This document shows positions 1 through 12,669 of a stretch of 64,000 nt of DNA, one piece after another. The first letter of the stretch is position 1. Each line of letters begins with the position of its first letter. The notes beneath the pieces are model-generated. The model was not told the origin of the DNA, did not search any database, and saw only the letters and a list, made by a program, of their open reading frames with translations. This DNA is from Monosporascus cannonballus (taxonomy: Eukaryota; Ascomycota; Sordariomycetes; Xylariales). Location: positions 174,620 through 238,619 of the forward strand of contig QJNS01000122.1 of the NCBI GenBank assembly GCA_004154925.1. The letters run 5' to 3'. A program made the translations under genes and the position numbers.

Positions 1-1907
1 CTTTTGGATAGCCCATCCTAAGGACAGGTGTCAATTATTTTGACCACGACCTGTCTACTTGCTTGATGGTTGCTGTGTTTTTACATCAGCCGTAATTAAA
101 ATTTCGGGCCTACTATGCCAATAATTATTCAGGAGCGTGGTCCCAAGTTGGGAGGACCGGTTTGACGCGATACTAAGTACCTAGTTCTCGCTGATCCAAC
201 AATACAGACCCCACCGCATGGCAGGCGTTACCTAGGAAGCCGTGTCCGGTACATCAGCTTGACCCAATGAGTCTTCCGTCAGTCATTCCTTTTGCAGGCT
301 TCATAAAGCCTGAGGCCAATTAGCTCGGGCCCGGCATGTGAGGCGCGGTTGAGCATGTCATCCCTCCAGATCTCAACTGAGTACCGTCCCCTTCGTGGAC
401 ACTTCCAAGAAACTCAGTTTCAACTTTTGTGTGTCCCATGTCTCACCCACCAGATGGGTTGCTTTACATTCAAAATACCTCCCTGCACGCGGCGCTAGCG
501 GTGGAGCCCTGCAAGCCTTATCTTACTTGCCGGCATGACGCAAGGCAGAGGTCGCCCTCAATGCAGGGGAATTGGACCGTCATGGCAATTATGATAATGA
601 TATTATGGTGAACTTGTCTTCAGCCACATGACCCGCCTCAGCTCTATGGTCGATTAGTAGCATCTTGCCCACGACTATCGGCATGCCGCCGGCGAGTTGA
701 GTCACCGCTGCAGGATATTGTGTGCCATGTATCGTCCCATCGGCCCAAGAGAATGGAGAGAATGGTTGAAATACTCTTGCCACTTGCCTTATCGACGACA
801 CTACCTGACATCAATTCATCACGACTAAAGAGCTGCTAGAAGCAGGGCAGCCATATCGCGACTGAATCATCATGCCAGTCTTCGTTGACGAAAGCAAATC
901 TCCAACGCTAATGTCGGAGCTAATGGTACAATGGGCGTAATAAACGCCACACAACGCGGGATTGAAAATAAACGTCAAGGCTTGGTGCCTAGGCGAGTAC
1001 TAACCGTTTCCGGCGGTTTGTTTCTCACGTGGGGTGGATGCACACTCCCTCTGCCCGTGTCGTTATATCGAATCAAACTGCATATCAGCGTAAGAAGAAG
1101 ATTCTAAGACAGACGAACAAGTCCTAGGGCGCTTTTGAAAGTTGAAGATGGAGAAAGCAGGACTAGGCTCTCGATGGCTCCGGCCTTTTCTACCTTTTTT
1201 TGTAGGCCGTTTGGGAGCAATCTCAGGCCAGGCCCAAGATACCGAGACAGCCTTCGCCATGAGCTGCATCCGTAGCTTTAGGCCAAACCTGGGAAGTTGT
1301 GAAGGGGGAGAAGTACTGTAGCATGTCCACAATACCTCCAAAGGGCAAACGCGTACCATAAAGGGGAGGATGATGGCGCTTATTGTACCTAGTTAATTAA
1401 GGGTGTAGTTGGTGGCCGACTTAAGACCGACAGATGTGAGTACCCAAAATTTTTCGTTGGACTGATTTATAATCACTGACCCCCCTGCGATGCAAGATAT
1501 TGGCAAACTCATAATAATAATAAATCCCGTTAAACACGGCGTTCCTTCTTGCCAATTTAGGCTTTGATCCTCTCTGGCACTCGTCCTTCGCCTCTTCCCC
1601 GGTCATTCTTTCTCTCCGACTCCAGTTTTTAGCCATACAAGTTGCCCTAGGAATTAATAGTCCTATTCGTATTCTTTTACAAATATTGTCTTTCCATTTA
1701 CGTCCATACCTTAAGAGAATTCGGTACCATCTCGCCAAATCAACTGTCGCTGCATAGATCCACGGTGCCGCTTTCGGTGTCTAGTATCAATTGATTGTCT
1801 TCAAAGTAGTATCGCCTCCAATTTATATCATCCTTCGTGTCATTTGCATAAAGGGGATTCGGAGGACCGACGCCCGCGTCGGTGTTAGCACCTGATCACC
1901 GTCCGCA
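1..1907. other. Intergenic region upstream of the first ABC transporter
   Basis: No gene is supported here. The open frames are short, lack recognisable motifs and often lack an ATG. The right part is the presumed promoter and leader of the ABC gene starting at 1908. At about 1757 there is TCCACGGT, one base from a yeast-type pleiotropic drug response element; this is only suggestive. The leader also holds the inverted repeat listed separately. Confidence 0.6.
1866..1883 (+). promoter_or_regulatory. Inverted repeat in leader of first ABC gene
   Basis: ACCGACGC-CC-GCGTCGGT is a perfect 8-bp inverted repeat with a 2-bp centre, ending 24 bp before the ATG at 1908. It contains a CCG-N10-CGG pair, the everted half-site arrangement used by some Zn2Cys6 regulators. 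In RNA it could form a GC-rich hairpin. Either role is inference. Confidence 0.35.
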
Positions 1908-4900
1908 ATGGTGAAGGACTTGGAGAAGCAGGCCGATGGAGCTCCTGCGGAGGAAGCATTAGCAAATGTTAGTGAAGGACCAACAGCCGCCGCCTCGGTC
2001 AACAGTACCTCATCCGGAACCTCGACCATGTCACCAGATCTAGAGGAGCAGCGCGAAGCCGTCAGACAAGCCAACCCTAACGGCTTTTCGCGTGTCGCGA
2101 CGGGAGTCTCCGTGGAGCAAGCCGAGGCCGATTTCGCAGAACTGCAGCGCGAGATATCCAGAGCTAGTCGTGCCAACAGCCGTAGGAGCACCGACATCGA
2201 GGAGGGCACCGCAAAATTTGCGGAGTCCACTCAGTCTGAGGACTCGGGTGAGCCCTTCGACTTGGAGTCCGCACTGCGGGGCGGATTGGCTGCCGAGCAG
2301 GAGGCTGGCATCAAGGCGAAACACATCGGTGTTTACTGGGATGGACTCACGGTCAAGGGCATGGGCGGCATGGCGAACTATGTCAAGACCTTTCCTGACG
2401 CGTTTATCGACTTCGTCAACTACTGGACGCCCTTGATGCAATTGCTTGGCCGGGGCAAGAAGGGGGTCGAATCAACCCTGTTGGACAATTTCAAGGGCGT
2501 CGTCAACCCTGGCGAGATGGTCCTCGTTTTGGGGAGACCGGGATCGGGGTGTACGACATTCCTGAAATCAATCGCCAATCAGCGGTACGGTTATACTGCT
2601 GTCACCGGAGAAGTGTTATACGGACCTTGGACGGCGGACGAATTCCGGCAGTATCGTGGAGAGGCAGTGTATAACGAAGAGGACGATCGACACCACTCTA
2701 CGCTGACCGTAGAGCAGACCCTCGGTTTTGCGCTTGATGTCAAGGTCCCTAACAAGCTACCCGCGGGAACGACTAAGTCGAAGTTCAAGGACGACGTCAT
2801 TGCTATGCTGCTAAAGATGTTCAATATCGAGCATACGAGGAACACAGTCGTCGGTGACGCCCTCGTTCGTGGGGTATCTGGTGGTGAGAGAAAGCGCGTC
2901 TCTATCGCGGAGATGATGATCACGAGCGCCTGTATCTTGTCCTGGGATAACAGCACCCGCGGTCTCGACGCCAGTACTGCTCTCGATTTTGTGAAGTCTC
3001 TTCGAGTGCAGACAAATCTTTACAAGACGTCTACCTTTGTGTCGCTATACCAGGCCTCCGAGAATATCTATAAACTCTTCGACAAGGTTCTGGTAATCGA
3101 CGCCGGGAAACAGGTCTATTTCGGTCCCGCTCCCGAAGCTCGGAGCTATTTCGAGGGTCTAGGTTTTGTCCCACGCCCGCGACAGACGACCCCTGACTAT
3201 GTTACTGGATGTACCGACGAGTTTGAGCGTGATTACTCCGAAGGGTTTTCGCCGAGCAATGCTCCGCATAGCCCCGAGACACTGGCTGAGGCTTTCGAGA
3301 AATCGGTTTACGCCGAACGGCTAGCTAACGAAATGAAGGAGTATAAGACTCGACTCCAGGAGGAGTCTGACAAACACGAAGATTTCAAAACTGCCGTTCT
3401 CGAAAGCAAGCGGAGCGGTGCTAAGCGCTCCGTGTACAGTGTTGGTTTCCACCTCCAAGTATGGGCTTTGATGAAACGTCAGTTTGTCCTGAAGATGCAG
3501 GATAAACTCGGGCTTACCCTCTCCTGGATTCGTGCTATTGTCGTCGCTATCGTGCTAGGGACACTCTACTTCGATCTGGGAGAGACATCTGCCAGCGCAT
3601 TCAGCAAGGGTGGTCTCCTTTTCATCAGTTTGTTGTTCAACGCTTTCCAGGCCTTCTCCGAATTGGGATCAACAATGACCGGTCGACCGATTGTGAACAA
3701 GCATAAGGCCTATGCCTTCCACAGACCATCCGCGTTGTGGATAGCGCAGATATTTGTTGACGCGGCGTTCTCAGCGGTTCAGATCATGGTGTTCTCCATC
3801 ATCGTCTACTTCATGACTAATCTCCATAGAACGGCCGGGTCGTTCTTCACGTTCTACTTGCTGATTTTGGTAGGCAATCTAGCTATGACACTCTACTTCC
3901 GATGCATCGGAAACTTAAGTCCAGACTTTGACTATGCGATCAAGTTTGCGGTAGTTACAGTGACCTTGTTCATCCTGACTTCCGGATATCTCATCCAGTA
4001 CCAGTCGCAACAAGTCTGGCTGAGGTGGATTTTCTGGATCAATGCGCTTGGTTTGGCATTCGCCAGCATGATGGTGAACGAGTTCGGTTCAAGTCGAATG
4101 GAATGTTCTGCCGAGTCTCTCATCCCGTCCGGTCCTGGTTATTCGGATATCAACGCCCAAGTCTGCACCTTGCCTGGCTCGGTCCCCGGAACTACGGAAG
4201 TGAGTGGCGCTGCCTACATCACTCAAGGATTCTTGTACGCTCCAGAGACTCTGTGGAGGAACTTCGGTATTATCGTTGCCATCATCATCTTCTTCCTCAT
4301 TATGAACGTAGTTCTGGGAGAGTTCGTCAAGCACGGAATGGGAGGCAACACCGCGAAAGTCTATGCGAGGCCCAACGCAGAGAGAAAAAAACTCAATGAA
4401 GCACTGGCTGAGAAACGCCTAGGACGTCAGAAGTCGAGGGAACAGCAACAGGGATCGACCTTACCTATCAATTCAACCAGTGTTTTGACGTGGGAAAACC
4501 TCAACTACGATGTGCCCGTGCCTGGCGGCACCCGACGACTTCTGAACAACGTTTACGGCTACTGCAAACCTGGTGAGCTCACCGCTCTCATGGGTGCATC
4601 CGGGGCAGGGAAGACCACGCTTCTAGACGTCTTGGCTGCACGAAAGAACATCGGTGTTATCCATGGTGACATACTCGTCGACGGCGCAAGGCCTGGCAAG
4701 GAGTTCCAGCGATCCACGTCATATGCCGAACAGCTCGACATGCACGATCCCAGTCAGACTGTACGAGAAGCCTTAAGGTTCTCAGCCGACTTACGGCAAC
4801 CCTTCGAAACTCCCCAAGAAGAGAAGTATGCTTACTGCGAAGAGATCATTGCGCTACTCGAAATGGAGAGCATTGCGGACTGCATCATCGGTTCTCCGGA

Positions 4901-6426
4901 AGCGGGCTTGACTGTCGAGCAGCGCAAGCGTGTTACCATTGGTGTCGAGCTTGCAGCCAAGCCTGAACTCCTACTTTTCCTAGATGAACCCACGTCCGGT
5001 CTAGACAGCCAGAGCGCTTTCAACATTGTTCGATTTCTAAAGAAGCTTGCTGCCGCCGGCCAGGCCATTCTCTGCACAATTCATCAACCAAATGCTGCCC
5101 TCTTCGAGAACTTTGACAGACTACTCCTACTCCAGAAAGGTGGTCAATGTGTCTACTTCGGCGATATCGGCAAAGATGCGTCCGTCCTCCGAGACTATCT
5201 TGCGCATCACGGTGCCGTCGCGGGTGAGTCGGACAACGTTGCTGAGTTCATGCTCGAGGCTGTTGGTGCCGGAAGCCGCCCTCGCATAGGTAACCGCGAC
5301 TGGGCTGATATTTGGAACGACAGCCCTGAGCTTGCTAATGTCAAGGACACAATCTCGCAGCTCAAGGAGTCTCGGAAGGCTGCCGCATCCAAGGCGGATC
5401 CTTCCTTGCAAAAAGAATATGCGTCACCCGTGAGCCACCAGCTCAAGGTCGTTGCGAAACGCACGAATATATCCTTCTGGCGGTCCCCTAACTATATTTT
5501 TACGCGTTTGTTCAACCACGTCGTCATTTCTCTGCTGACAGGTCTGACTTATCTCAACCTCGACAACTCCCGGTCTTCACTCCAGTATAAAGTGTTCGTC
5601 ATGTTCCAGATCACCGTTTTGCCCGCGCTTGTTATGACACAGGTCGAGTTGATGTACATCATCAAGCGAGCCATCTTCTTCCGCGAGCAGTCAAGCAAGA
5701 TGTACAGTTCCATGACGTTCACTGCTAGCATCATACTCGCCGAGTTGCCGTACTCGATCCTCTGCGCTGTTGTGTTCTACTTGCCTCTGTACTACTTGCC
5801 GGGGTTCCAGACAGAGTCAACTCGTGCCGGTTATCAGTTCTTGCTGATTCTGATCACCGAGCTGTTCGCCGTCACCCTCGGCCAGGTCCTTGCTTCGATC
5901 TCGCCCTCGGCATTCATTGCCAGCCAGTACGACCCCTTCATCGTCATCACCTTCGCCCTATTCTGCGGTGTCACCATCCCCGCACCTCAGATGCCTCGCT
6001 TCTGGCGCGCGTGGCTGTACGAACTGGACCCCTTCACCCGTCTCATCGGCGGTGCTGTCACAACCGCATTGGAAGGCGTACCTATCGAATGTAACGCTTG
6101 GGAATTGAACTTGTTCAACGCGCCAGAGGGCCAGTCTTGCGGTGATTACATGCAGCCGTTCTTCGCGAACGGCGGTCTCGGGTACATCGCCGACAACGCG
6201 ACCAGCGCCTGCGAATACTGCGCCTACAAGGTCGGAAACCAATTCTACGAGCCTCTCGGTTTCAACTACGCCTACCGGTGGCGGGACCTCGGCATTTTCG
6301 CTGCCTTCATCGGCAGCAACCTGATAATCCTCTTCGCGGCGGTAAGTTACTACGCAGTACGCTTCCCTTATTCGATGCCGTTACTAACGTACGCAGGGTC
6401 GCTTCTTAAACTTCAACCGGCGGTGA
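1908..6426 (+). CDS. Full-size PDR-type ABC transporter (ABC-G), pump 1
   Basis: Predicted plasma-membrane multidrug efflux pump with the fungal PDR layout (NBD-TMD) twice. CDS is 1908-6341 joined to 6397-6426, giving 1487 aa, the usual size of the family. NBD1 has the family's degenerate Walker A, GRPGSGCTT near residue 209 with Cys in place of Lys, and a canonical signature VSGGERKR near 323. NBD2 has a canonical Walker A, GASGAGKTT near 896, and the degenerate signature LTVEQRKR near 1001, followed by [13 protein letters not shown]. So one ATP site should be active and one degenerate, as known for PDR pumps. Two blocks of about six membrane segments follow the NBDs. The 55-bp intron (GTAAGT, TACTAAC-type branch, CAG) restores the C-terminal GRFLNFNRR typical of the group. 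A Zn2Cys6 regulator lies 1.4 kb downstream on the same strand. Substrates cannot be deduced. Confidence 0.93.
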
Positions 6427-7866
6427 TCGACACACTTGTGCATCCATATCGCGTGGCGATATGAGTCTTGTTAGCGAGAATCCGGTTGAATATCCCCTTC
6501 ATCCAGGTGGATATCCTAGGGATCTCAGCGGAATTTCGATGGGAATCATTTGATGCGTTGACGCTGCAATGGCGCCGGGCTTCTTGATATTCGCATTACA
6601 TAGACATGGGATAGACGGGATACGGAAACGATTTCCATCGCGTGCATGAGCATTCTTCATAATTCTTCATTCTGACATATAGACAGACGTTTTAATAGCA
6701 TCTTTGCCCTTGAAAGAGGGCACTCAAGGTCGAAAATATCATGAACTATCATCCCCCTCCGCCGTGTTGTAACGCTCCTAGCGTTGATACTATCCACCAA
6801 TTCGTTTTGGCAGCTAGGTGCAGCCGTGATTGAAAGCGGATGTTGTTGGGAGGTATATCAGAGCAGAGAACGTCTGTTGCCTCGCTGCTCGATTTTCTTC
6901 AAGCCACCCAGAGTGACGGTTTGAGAAGATAGCAGACGTATTGTTAGGAGTAAGAGCAATGCAATATTAATACACTCCACAGCCTCTCGCGCTGTCCTAG
7001 CAAACCCTTGGAGCCTCTCTGTCTAACAACTCCACGGCTTTGACAGCGGCCTCCTTCCCACCATCGCCGACCGTCCGGCACGAACTAGTCGAACGCGACG
7101 TTGCCGTATGCTCCACAATGTGCAGTCCGCGCGAACACCCCGCAGCCCTAACCTCCCGTCGTCGCCACGGCGGTCCCAGTCCCCTCGTACACGCTACAGA
7201 ACGGGTACTGACTTGCCTCTCCTCCTCTACCGAAACCGCCGCCGTCATCGTCAGCGCCCACTGACAGTGGGATACAGCCGCGGTTCCGGGCCGGCTAACT
7301 CAGCACTGCTTTAAAAGGGTAAATAAATGAAACAACATCACAGGCACGAGGCTACAAGGACTGAATCCAGTCGCAGGCCACCGAAGCCAGCTCCAGGAGA
7401 ATCAAATGGCCCTGGAATTGCGTTAGTGTCTGTCGCTGTTGGTCCCACAATAAAAACGGAGCTGCACGCTAGCTAAGTCGCTGGCCAATAAGAGCTTGGT
7501 GCCGAAGACGAAGCATTACGATTGGTTCTGTCGTATAATCCTTCAATCATAAGTTTACGTAGAGGCTTAGTCTATTCATTACTTTCATTTGCCGTCACTC
7601 TGGCTGGACTATTAGCATGAAGATCTTCGTGCCACAAGATCCGAAGTCGTCGTCGCACCGAGAGTCATCCAGTTTGACACGCTTGTCATGTTATTCGCAT
7701 GCTATCCGTTACGACCTTACCCGAACAACTGCCCCTCTTTCCGGATTATTGTCTCTTTGTTGGTGCCTTTGCGCTCTGGGACCAAAGTCGGCTTTCCATA
7801 AGGGGTTTTCTCTATCCACGACCCTTAACGTAAGATATCTCGTCACTTTTGTCAGGTCGGCCACCT
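6427..7866. other. Intergenic region between ABC pump 1 and Zn2Cys6 regulator
   Basis: Holds the 3' flank of the transporter and the upstream region of the regulator. A GC-rich patch at 7000-7310 is open in several frames on both strands but shows no motif I recognise, so no gene is called. Short frames at 7617-7877 overlap the regulator's first exon and look like noise. Confidence 0.55.
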
Positions 7867-9825
7867 ATGAGGACTAGAAGCTCCGAAGTGGTGGTGCCGC
7901 GTATCACTCGGACCTTCCATACGAAATCCAGAAATGGCTGTTTGACATGCAAGTAAGTCGCCCGGCAGTAGACCGAAAGGGTCCTTCGGCCATGCCCTCG
8001 CGAAACCCCTGTATCTTGTTAACTGAAGAAAAGGGCGCGGCGCGTGCGTTGTGATGAGAGGAAGCCTGCATGCAGCCGTTGTCTAACCTCGGGCCGTACC
8101 TGTGACGGCTATGCACCAACAGCGCCCAGGAAAAAGAAAAGCGGTGCCCAGTCCTGTTTAGAGAATTGGATTGCATCTGGTGTCTTGTCGCCACCGCCAA
8201 CTACCACTAGGCCGTTTACACAACCCGAGTTGACTGATCCCAGCACATCATACGAACTTAAGCTTGCTCTGCCACGGAACAACTACCAGGAAGTACGGAG
8301 CTTCCGGTTTTTCGTAGAGATCGCGGCTCCGTCACTTTCCGGAGTGTTCGACGGTGATTTCTGGCTGAGTCAGATCCCCCGCTTGTGCCATGCAGACGCT
8401 GCAATATGGCATGCGGTCGTGTGTCTAGGTGCGGTATACGAGTCTTATGCGTCGTCAAGCCTGTCACACACAACTTGTGATCCCCGGGGAGATTCTGACA
8501 AAACCCAATTTGTGCTACAACAGTTCAACTTGTCCATAAAGCATTTACTTGAGACCTCCCCTCGCATTGCAGATAAGTGGCGTGCTTTGTTCGCTAGCAT
8601 TGTGTTTACCTGCATATGCAGCATCCAGGGATTGCATGAACAAGCCCGGGTCCATGTGGCAGCGGGACGCAACCTCCTCGGCGAGCTCGACGTAGAGGAT
8701 GCCAAGCATCGAACGCAAGCACCTTTGCCTCAACCGCGGCATTTTGGACGAAGCGGGCAAGCGCTGACGTCTAATGGCCCGCAAGCTACTCCGGTATCCA
8801 TCGGTCCCTTACGAGCGATCGTGACCAACCTTGACCTGCATGCTCGGGCCTTGGATGATGGTCCTCTAAGCTACAGTATGGACCTCGCTATGATAAGCGA
8901 TCCCTACAACGTGTGGAGGTACTATGAGCCACCTCTATCTGCAGACGAAGTCGCAACTGCAGAGTCTACATCAGGCCCCTGGCACCTCAAATACGCAACC
9001 AGCGAAAACCTATTAAAGGCTAACCGAGCAGCCGAGTCCCTCCTGAACGGCGTTATCCTGACTCAAATCGAGTGTGCGAATGACATAACAGCTCTCATCA
9101 CCGACAAAGGGCCCGAGAGACTCAAAACCCTGGCCAGGTACCAAGCGCCTCACGAACGCTGTTACACTCACCTGAGCATCGCGCTGCGCGCCTTTGCACT
9201 GGAGATGGACCCCAAACCGACGCAGGCCAGCTCTTCGGAGGTCTTGCAGAATCTGACCAAGGCTTTCCTCACTTTCAAGCTCTACCACAGCATCATCCGA
9301 CTGTTTCTCTTCTGCGACCCCGGGACGACCGGGGCGAAGCTGGAAGACCCGAAGATGGGCGCCTACCACAGAAACACACTCGACCAGGCCGAGCGCATCC
9401 TACAACTGGGCAGCCCGCGGACAGCTCCCTTCACCCCCGTGCCCTCCATGACGCAGCCCCTCTTCGTCGTGGCCTACAGTGGCATCCCGCAGTCGAACCG
9501 CAGGAGGGCGATCGACCTGCTCCGGCGGTACCCACGGCGCGAGGGGCTGTGGGATACCCTGTTCGGCGCTGCGCTGTGCGAGCTCATCATGGCCCGAGAA
9601 CGGGAGATACTGGTGGAGAGGCGCCGGGAGTCCGGTACAGGCGCGTACGGCGGCGATACTGCCGATACTAGGGAGGAAGACGACGACGAGATCGTCGAGG
9701 TGCTGGATCGACAGTACGGCACGCGCGTGAAATTTGAAAACGAGAGGAGTGCTAGGGTTACTCTATGCACGTGGCGCGAGTGGATGGCCGGTCAGCCAGG
9801 AAAGGTTCGTCAGCTGCACTGGTAG
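7867..9825 (+). CDS. Zn2Cys6 fungal transcription factor
   Basis: Nuclear DNA-binding regulator of 625 aa. Exons are 7867-7952 and 8034-9825. The 81-bp intron (GTAAGT, TTAACTGA branch region, AAG) splits the zinc cluster after residue 28; splicing joins Cys25 and Cys28 to Cys35, Cys42, Cys45 and Cys52, giving CX2CX6CX6CX2CX6C. Without this intron the first two cysteines are lost, so the start at 7867 is well supported. A basic linker (APRKKKSG) follows, then a long helical region of the middle-homology type seen in fungal C6 factors, and an acidic stretch near residue 560 (REEDDDEIVEV). It lies downstream of pump 1 on the same strand and might regulate it or the dioxygenase; this is inference from position only. 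Confidence 0.9.
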
Positions 9826-10175
9826 GCATCCTTACTGTGTTTGAGACTCATTGACAGGGAACGTTTGGCCTCTGTCGAATTCGGGTGATCAGGACCGGTA
9901 CTAGCCCACATACTGTACATCAAAATGTTGCGCGTACACGGCACATAGCAAAGACGAGCCAGCGGTAATTACCATGGGGGTCCGTTGGATGGAAAAAACA
10001 AAGCTTCGTTGTATATAACCGAAGGCGAGGCTCTCATACCGACAGATAGAACTGGTCATCAAGGCATATTCGGAGCGCAATTTAGTTACAGTCAACCAAC
10101 ATAAAGCGACAAACGAGGACTTAGCTTCGCATTTAGCTCAAGCGCCGGCCTACCTATCCACCCCACATGACCTCA
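9826..10175. other. Short convergent intergenic region
   Basis: Lies between the 3' ends of the Zn2Cys6 regulator (plus) and the dioxygenase-like gene (minus). It must hold both transcription ends. I see no gene and no distinct structure. Confidence 0.6.
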
Positions 10176-10977
10176 TCACGACGTACCAGAACCCCCAGGA
10201 GCATCAGCAGCTGCTGCTACAGCGCCCTTCAAGACGTCCACGTCCAGCGGCAGCCTCTCGCCCATCCAGATGGCGCGCTCGGTGTGGTTGTGCAGCTCGG
10301 CCTCGGCGGGCGCGACGCCCTCGTCGTCGACGGTGTTTGGGTGCACCAGCACGGACAGCGGCCCGCGGTGCACGGCGAGCCACGGGATGAAGGCACCGAA
10401 CTGTGCCGGTGTGAACACGTTCACCTCAAACATCGCTACAGGGTGCGGCCCAACAGGCTCGTCCCAGAAGCGATAGATGCGTAGCTCGGGGACTGTTTGT
10501 CGGGCGCGCGCGTTAACAATGGGGTTGGTTGTATTTACGTATTTGTGCTGTTTTGTTTTATATAGTGCGTATTGGACTGAGCAAGCGGGGTAATACATAG
10601 AGAACCAGAGGAAGCAGGGAAGAAAAACATACATTCCCGCCTGATGCGCTCCCAGAGCTCCCGCGCGTATCGCGCCTGCTCCTTGTTCCGCTGGAAGTGG
10701 TAGACATGGACGTCGCTTTTTCCGAATCTGCACGTTAGCCGTTCCGTTTCCATCCGCGGGCTCTCGGCCGGGCCGGTTCCCGTCGGGGCAGCACCCACAA
10801 TCCGCCGCGGGGACTCTTGTCCAGGGGGTCGACGAAGGCCTCGTAGGCCCCGCTGAGGCCGTCCCGGGGCGGGTTCACTAGGCTCTTGCCATCGGCGTTC
10901 TTCTCGTCGGACAGGGGCACCGCTCCTTCGAAGCCCTTCAGCGGGGAGGGGTACGAGCGCGGCAGAGTATATGACAT
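10176..10977 (-). CDS. DOPA 4,5-dioxygenase-like protein
   Basis: Small protein of the DOPA 4,5-dioxygenase family, which extradiol-cleaves catechols such as L-DOPA in the best-studied members. Most filamentous-fungal members have no proven substrate. Exons, in coding order, are 10977-10799, 10727-10633 and 10492-10176, giving 196 aa. The introns (71 and 140 bp, GT-AG) were placed by frame and by family motifs: DVHVYHFQ, then ARELWERIRRE continuing into FPELRIYRFW across intron 2, then GPHPVAMFEVN, RGPLSVLVHPNT and HNHTERAIWMG. The conserved histidines (VHVYHF, HP and NHT) are all present, so the gene looks intact. An alternative donor for intron 1 a few bases away cannot be excluded. With two efflux pumps nearby, a role in phenolic detoxification or pigment chemistry is plausible but inferred. 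Confidence 0.88.
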
Positions 10978-11359
10978 CGCGGCGCGCTCTGGAATAAATG
11001 TCTACGGAGATTTAAAGAAACGCTGAATCCGATTATGAACTCACAGACTATCTTCGTGGTCCAGTTCGGAGAGCTTTGCATGTTTATATGGGTGTTTCAA
11101 TGCAAGGGGATGGCGTGATTACCAAGGTCCAGGGTATGTTAAAAAGCTGGTGATGGAGCTATGACCCCACATTGCCTGGCGGCTTATGTAAATCTGACGG
11201 ATAAGTTTATAATGCAGGCGAGCACCGCAACTTTGCCAAGGGGCTGCCTGACCTTTATGATTCAAACACCAGGCGTATAAAGAATTACCGGTTGCATTCA
11301 AACGTGTTGTGGAGTAAACCAAGTTGTAGATGTTCCAGCATGTCACGCCACTATCCTTG
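10978..11359. other. Intergenic region between two minus-strand genes
   Basis: Upstream region of the dioxygenase-like gene and 3' flank of the broken regulator. A 75-codon minus frame at 11119-11346 shows no recognisable motif and is not called. Confidence 0.55.
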
Positions 11360-12669
11360 TCATGCCAACAGCCCGAAATTTGGTGACATATCCGTTGGCG
11401 ACAGTAGAGACGAGGTCTTTCCAGTCATATCTCCCCGCCATCTTTCCATCCTCTCAAGTCCGAGCGTAATTGTGAGGATGGCGTGACTGAAGTAATCCAC
11501 ATCCGAAGATAAAGTCTCGAAGAGCTTCTCACTCTGCGAGGGGAGTAGGAAGAGAGCACTATGACTCTCGCAAGCCCTGGACCAAGCATACGCGGATTGT
11601 AGATCCCAGAGTCCCCTCCTCATAGTGAACGCAATACGGCCCGGACACTCCGACCACCCCTGCTTCAAATGTATATAGGTATTCTGCATGTAGCAGGCCG
11701 TGATCCATGTTCTGCGGACACTCTCAACAATGATCCCCGTCCTCCAAGTGGCAGTTGAGATATCGGAGCCGAAGTCGTCCCACGAGAGAAAGCTTCGGCC
11801 CTCGGCTGACGTCCTTTTGGCCTCTTCCCACATCTCCTTAGCCCACAGATGGAGAGTAGGTATGAGTGCTTCGGCCTGAGCTCTCATGCGAATATCGCCG
11901 TCGAAAAGGCGGATAAGTTGGTACGTGAGTAGAGCATGGACGCGACTCAGATGAGCAAAGAGGTTCAGCGGCGAACCGAGACTAGACTCGATGGCCTGTT
12001 CCTGAAGCAGCTACGTCACGCGGTCTTCGATGATCTGACGAGCGATGTCTTCGGTCTTAGAATTCTTCGCTACGTACATCGTCATCGCCGTGTAGGCGTC
12101 CTGGACGCATCGAGGCATCTTCTTAAAATGCCGGTAAAGCCGGTGATGATGTAGCGGGCTCTGGCCCTCGGTTACCCATTACCGGTGCCATTTTTGCACA
12201 TAATCGATGAAGCAATTAAGAGTGGTCTCGACGTACGAGGAAGGCAAGTCAGGAGGGAGTGAGTAGTCCGCAATCCAGGACTCGGGGAAATAGAACCAAG
12301 TACTTTCCCTAAAGAATTATGGCTGTAGAATACGGCGGAGAGCTCTCTGGCGGGAAGCGAGGGCTTCTCAATGCTGGCTTGCATCAGCGTGAATAGTGGA
12401 AAGGTGGGATCAGCAATAGCGTCGTCCGTCGAGACCGTGTTGGTTGATGATACGCCAGCGGACAAGGTCCCGTCGCGCCCCACGTCGGCGGAATCGCCTA
12501 CGGCCGGTCTTACTGGAACATACTCGCATGGTATTCCTCTATCTGAGCATCGCCTGCAGGATGGCGTCTGCTTCGTGCATTGCCGCTTTGACTTCGTGCA
12601 GGCGACACACGCCCTCCGCCAAACATAATCTCGACCGCCTAGTGGCGTGCTTTTTTCCGCTCTCTGCAT
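11360..12669 (-). pseudogene. Zn2Cys6 transcription factor, broken by a frameshift and two stops
   Basis: The start at 12669 opens a frame with a complete zinc cluster (CVACTKSKRQC, then CRRC and C), followed by a variable linker. Around 12312-12322 the reading frame shifts; the continuation WFYFPESW... belongs to the middle region of a fungal C6 family. In that frame there is TAA at 12179-12181 and TAG at 12011-12013, both placed where family members have Gln inside conserved sequence (QKWHR-stop-WVTEG and RVT-stop-LLQEQ). Each is one C-to-T transition from a Gln codon. The conserved region then runs on (TYQLIRLFDGDIR, VESVRRTW, LKQGWSECPGR, ERMERW) to the stop at 11360. A 61-bp GT-AG pair near the first stop could be mistaken for an intron, but it would delete the conserved WVTEG..RLYRH block. 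The intact 165-codon 5' frame could still yield a DNA-binding fragment. Confidence 0.82.

Noticed and set aside
6997..7314. Small GC-rich ORFs on both strands between pump 1 and the regulator
   Set aside because: All frames are open simultaneously, none has motifs, and none has a clear start context.
12120..12185. A GT-AG intron that would remove the TAA at 12179 in the minus-strand regulator
   Set aside because: It would also remove conserved family sequence (WVTEG to RLYRH), and the second stop at 12011 and the frameshift near 12315 would remain.
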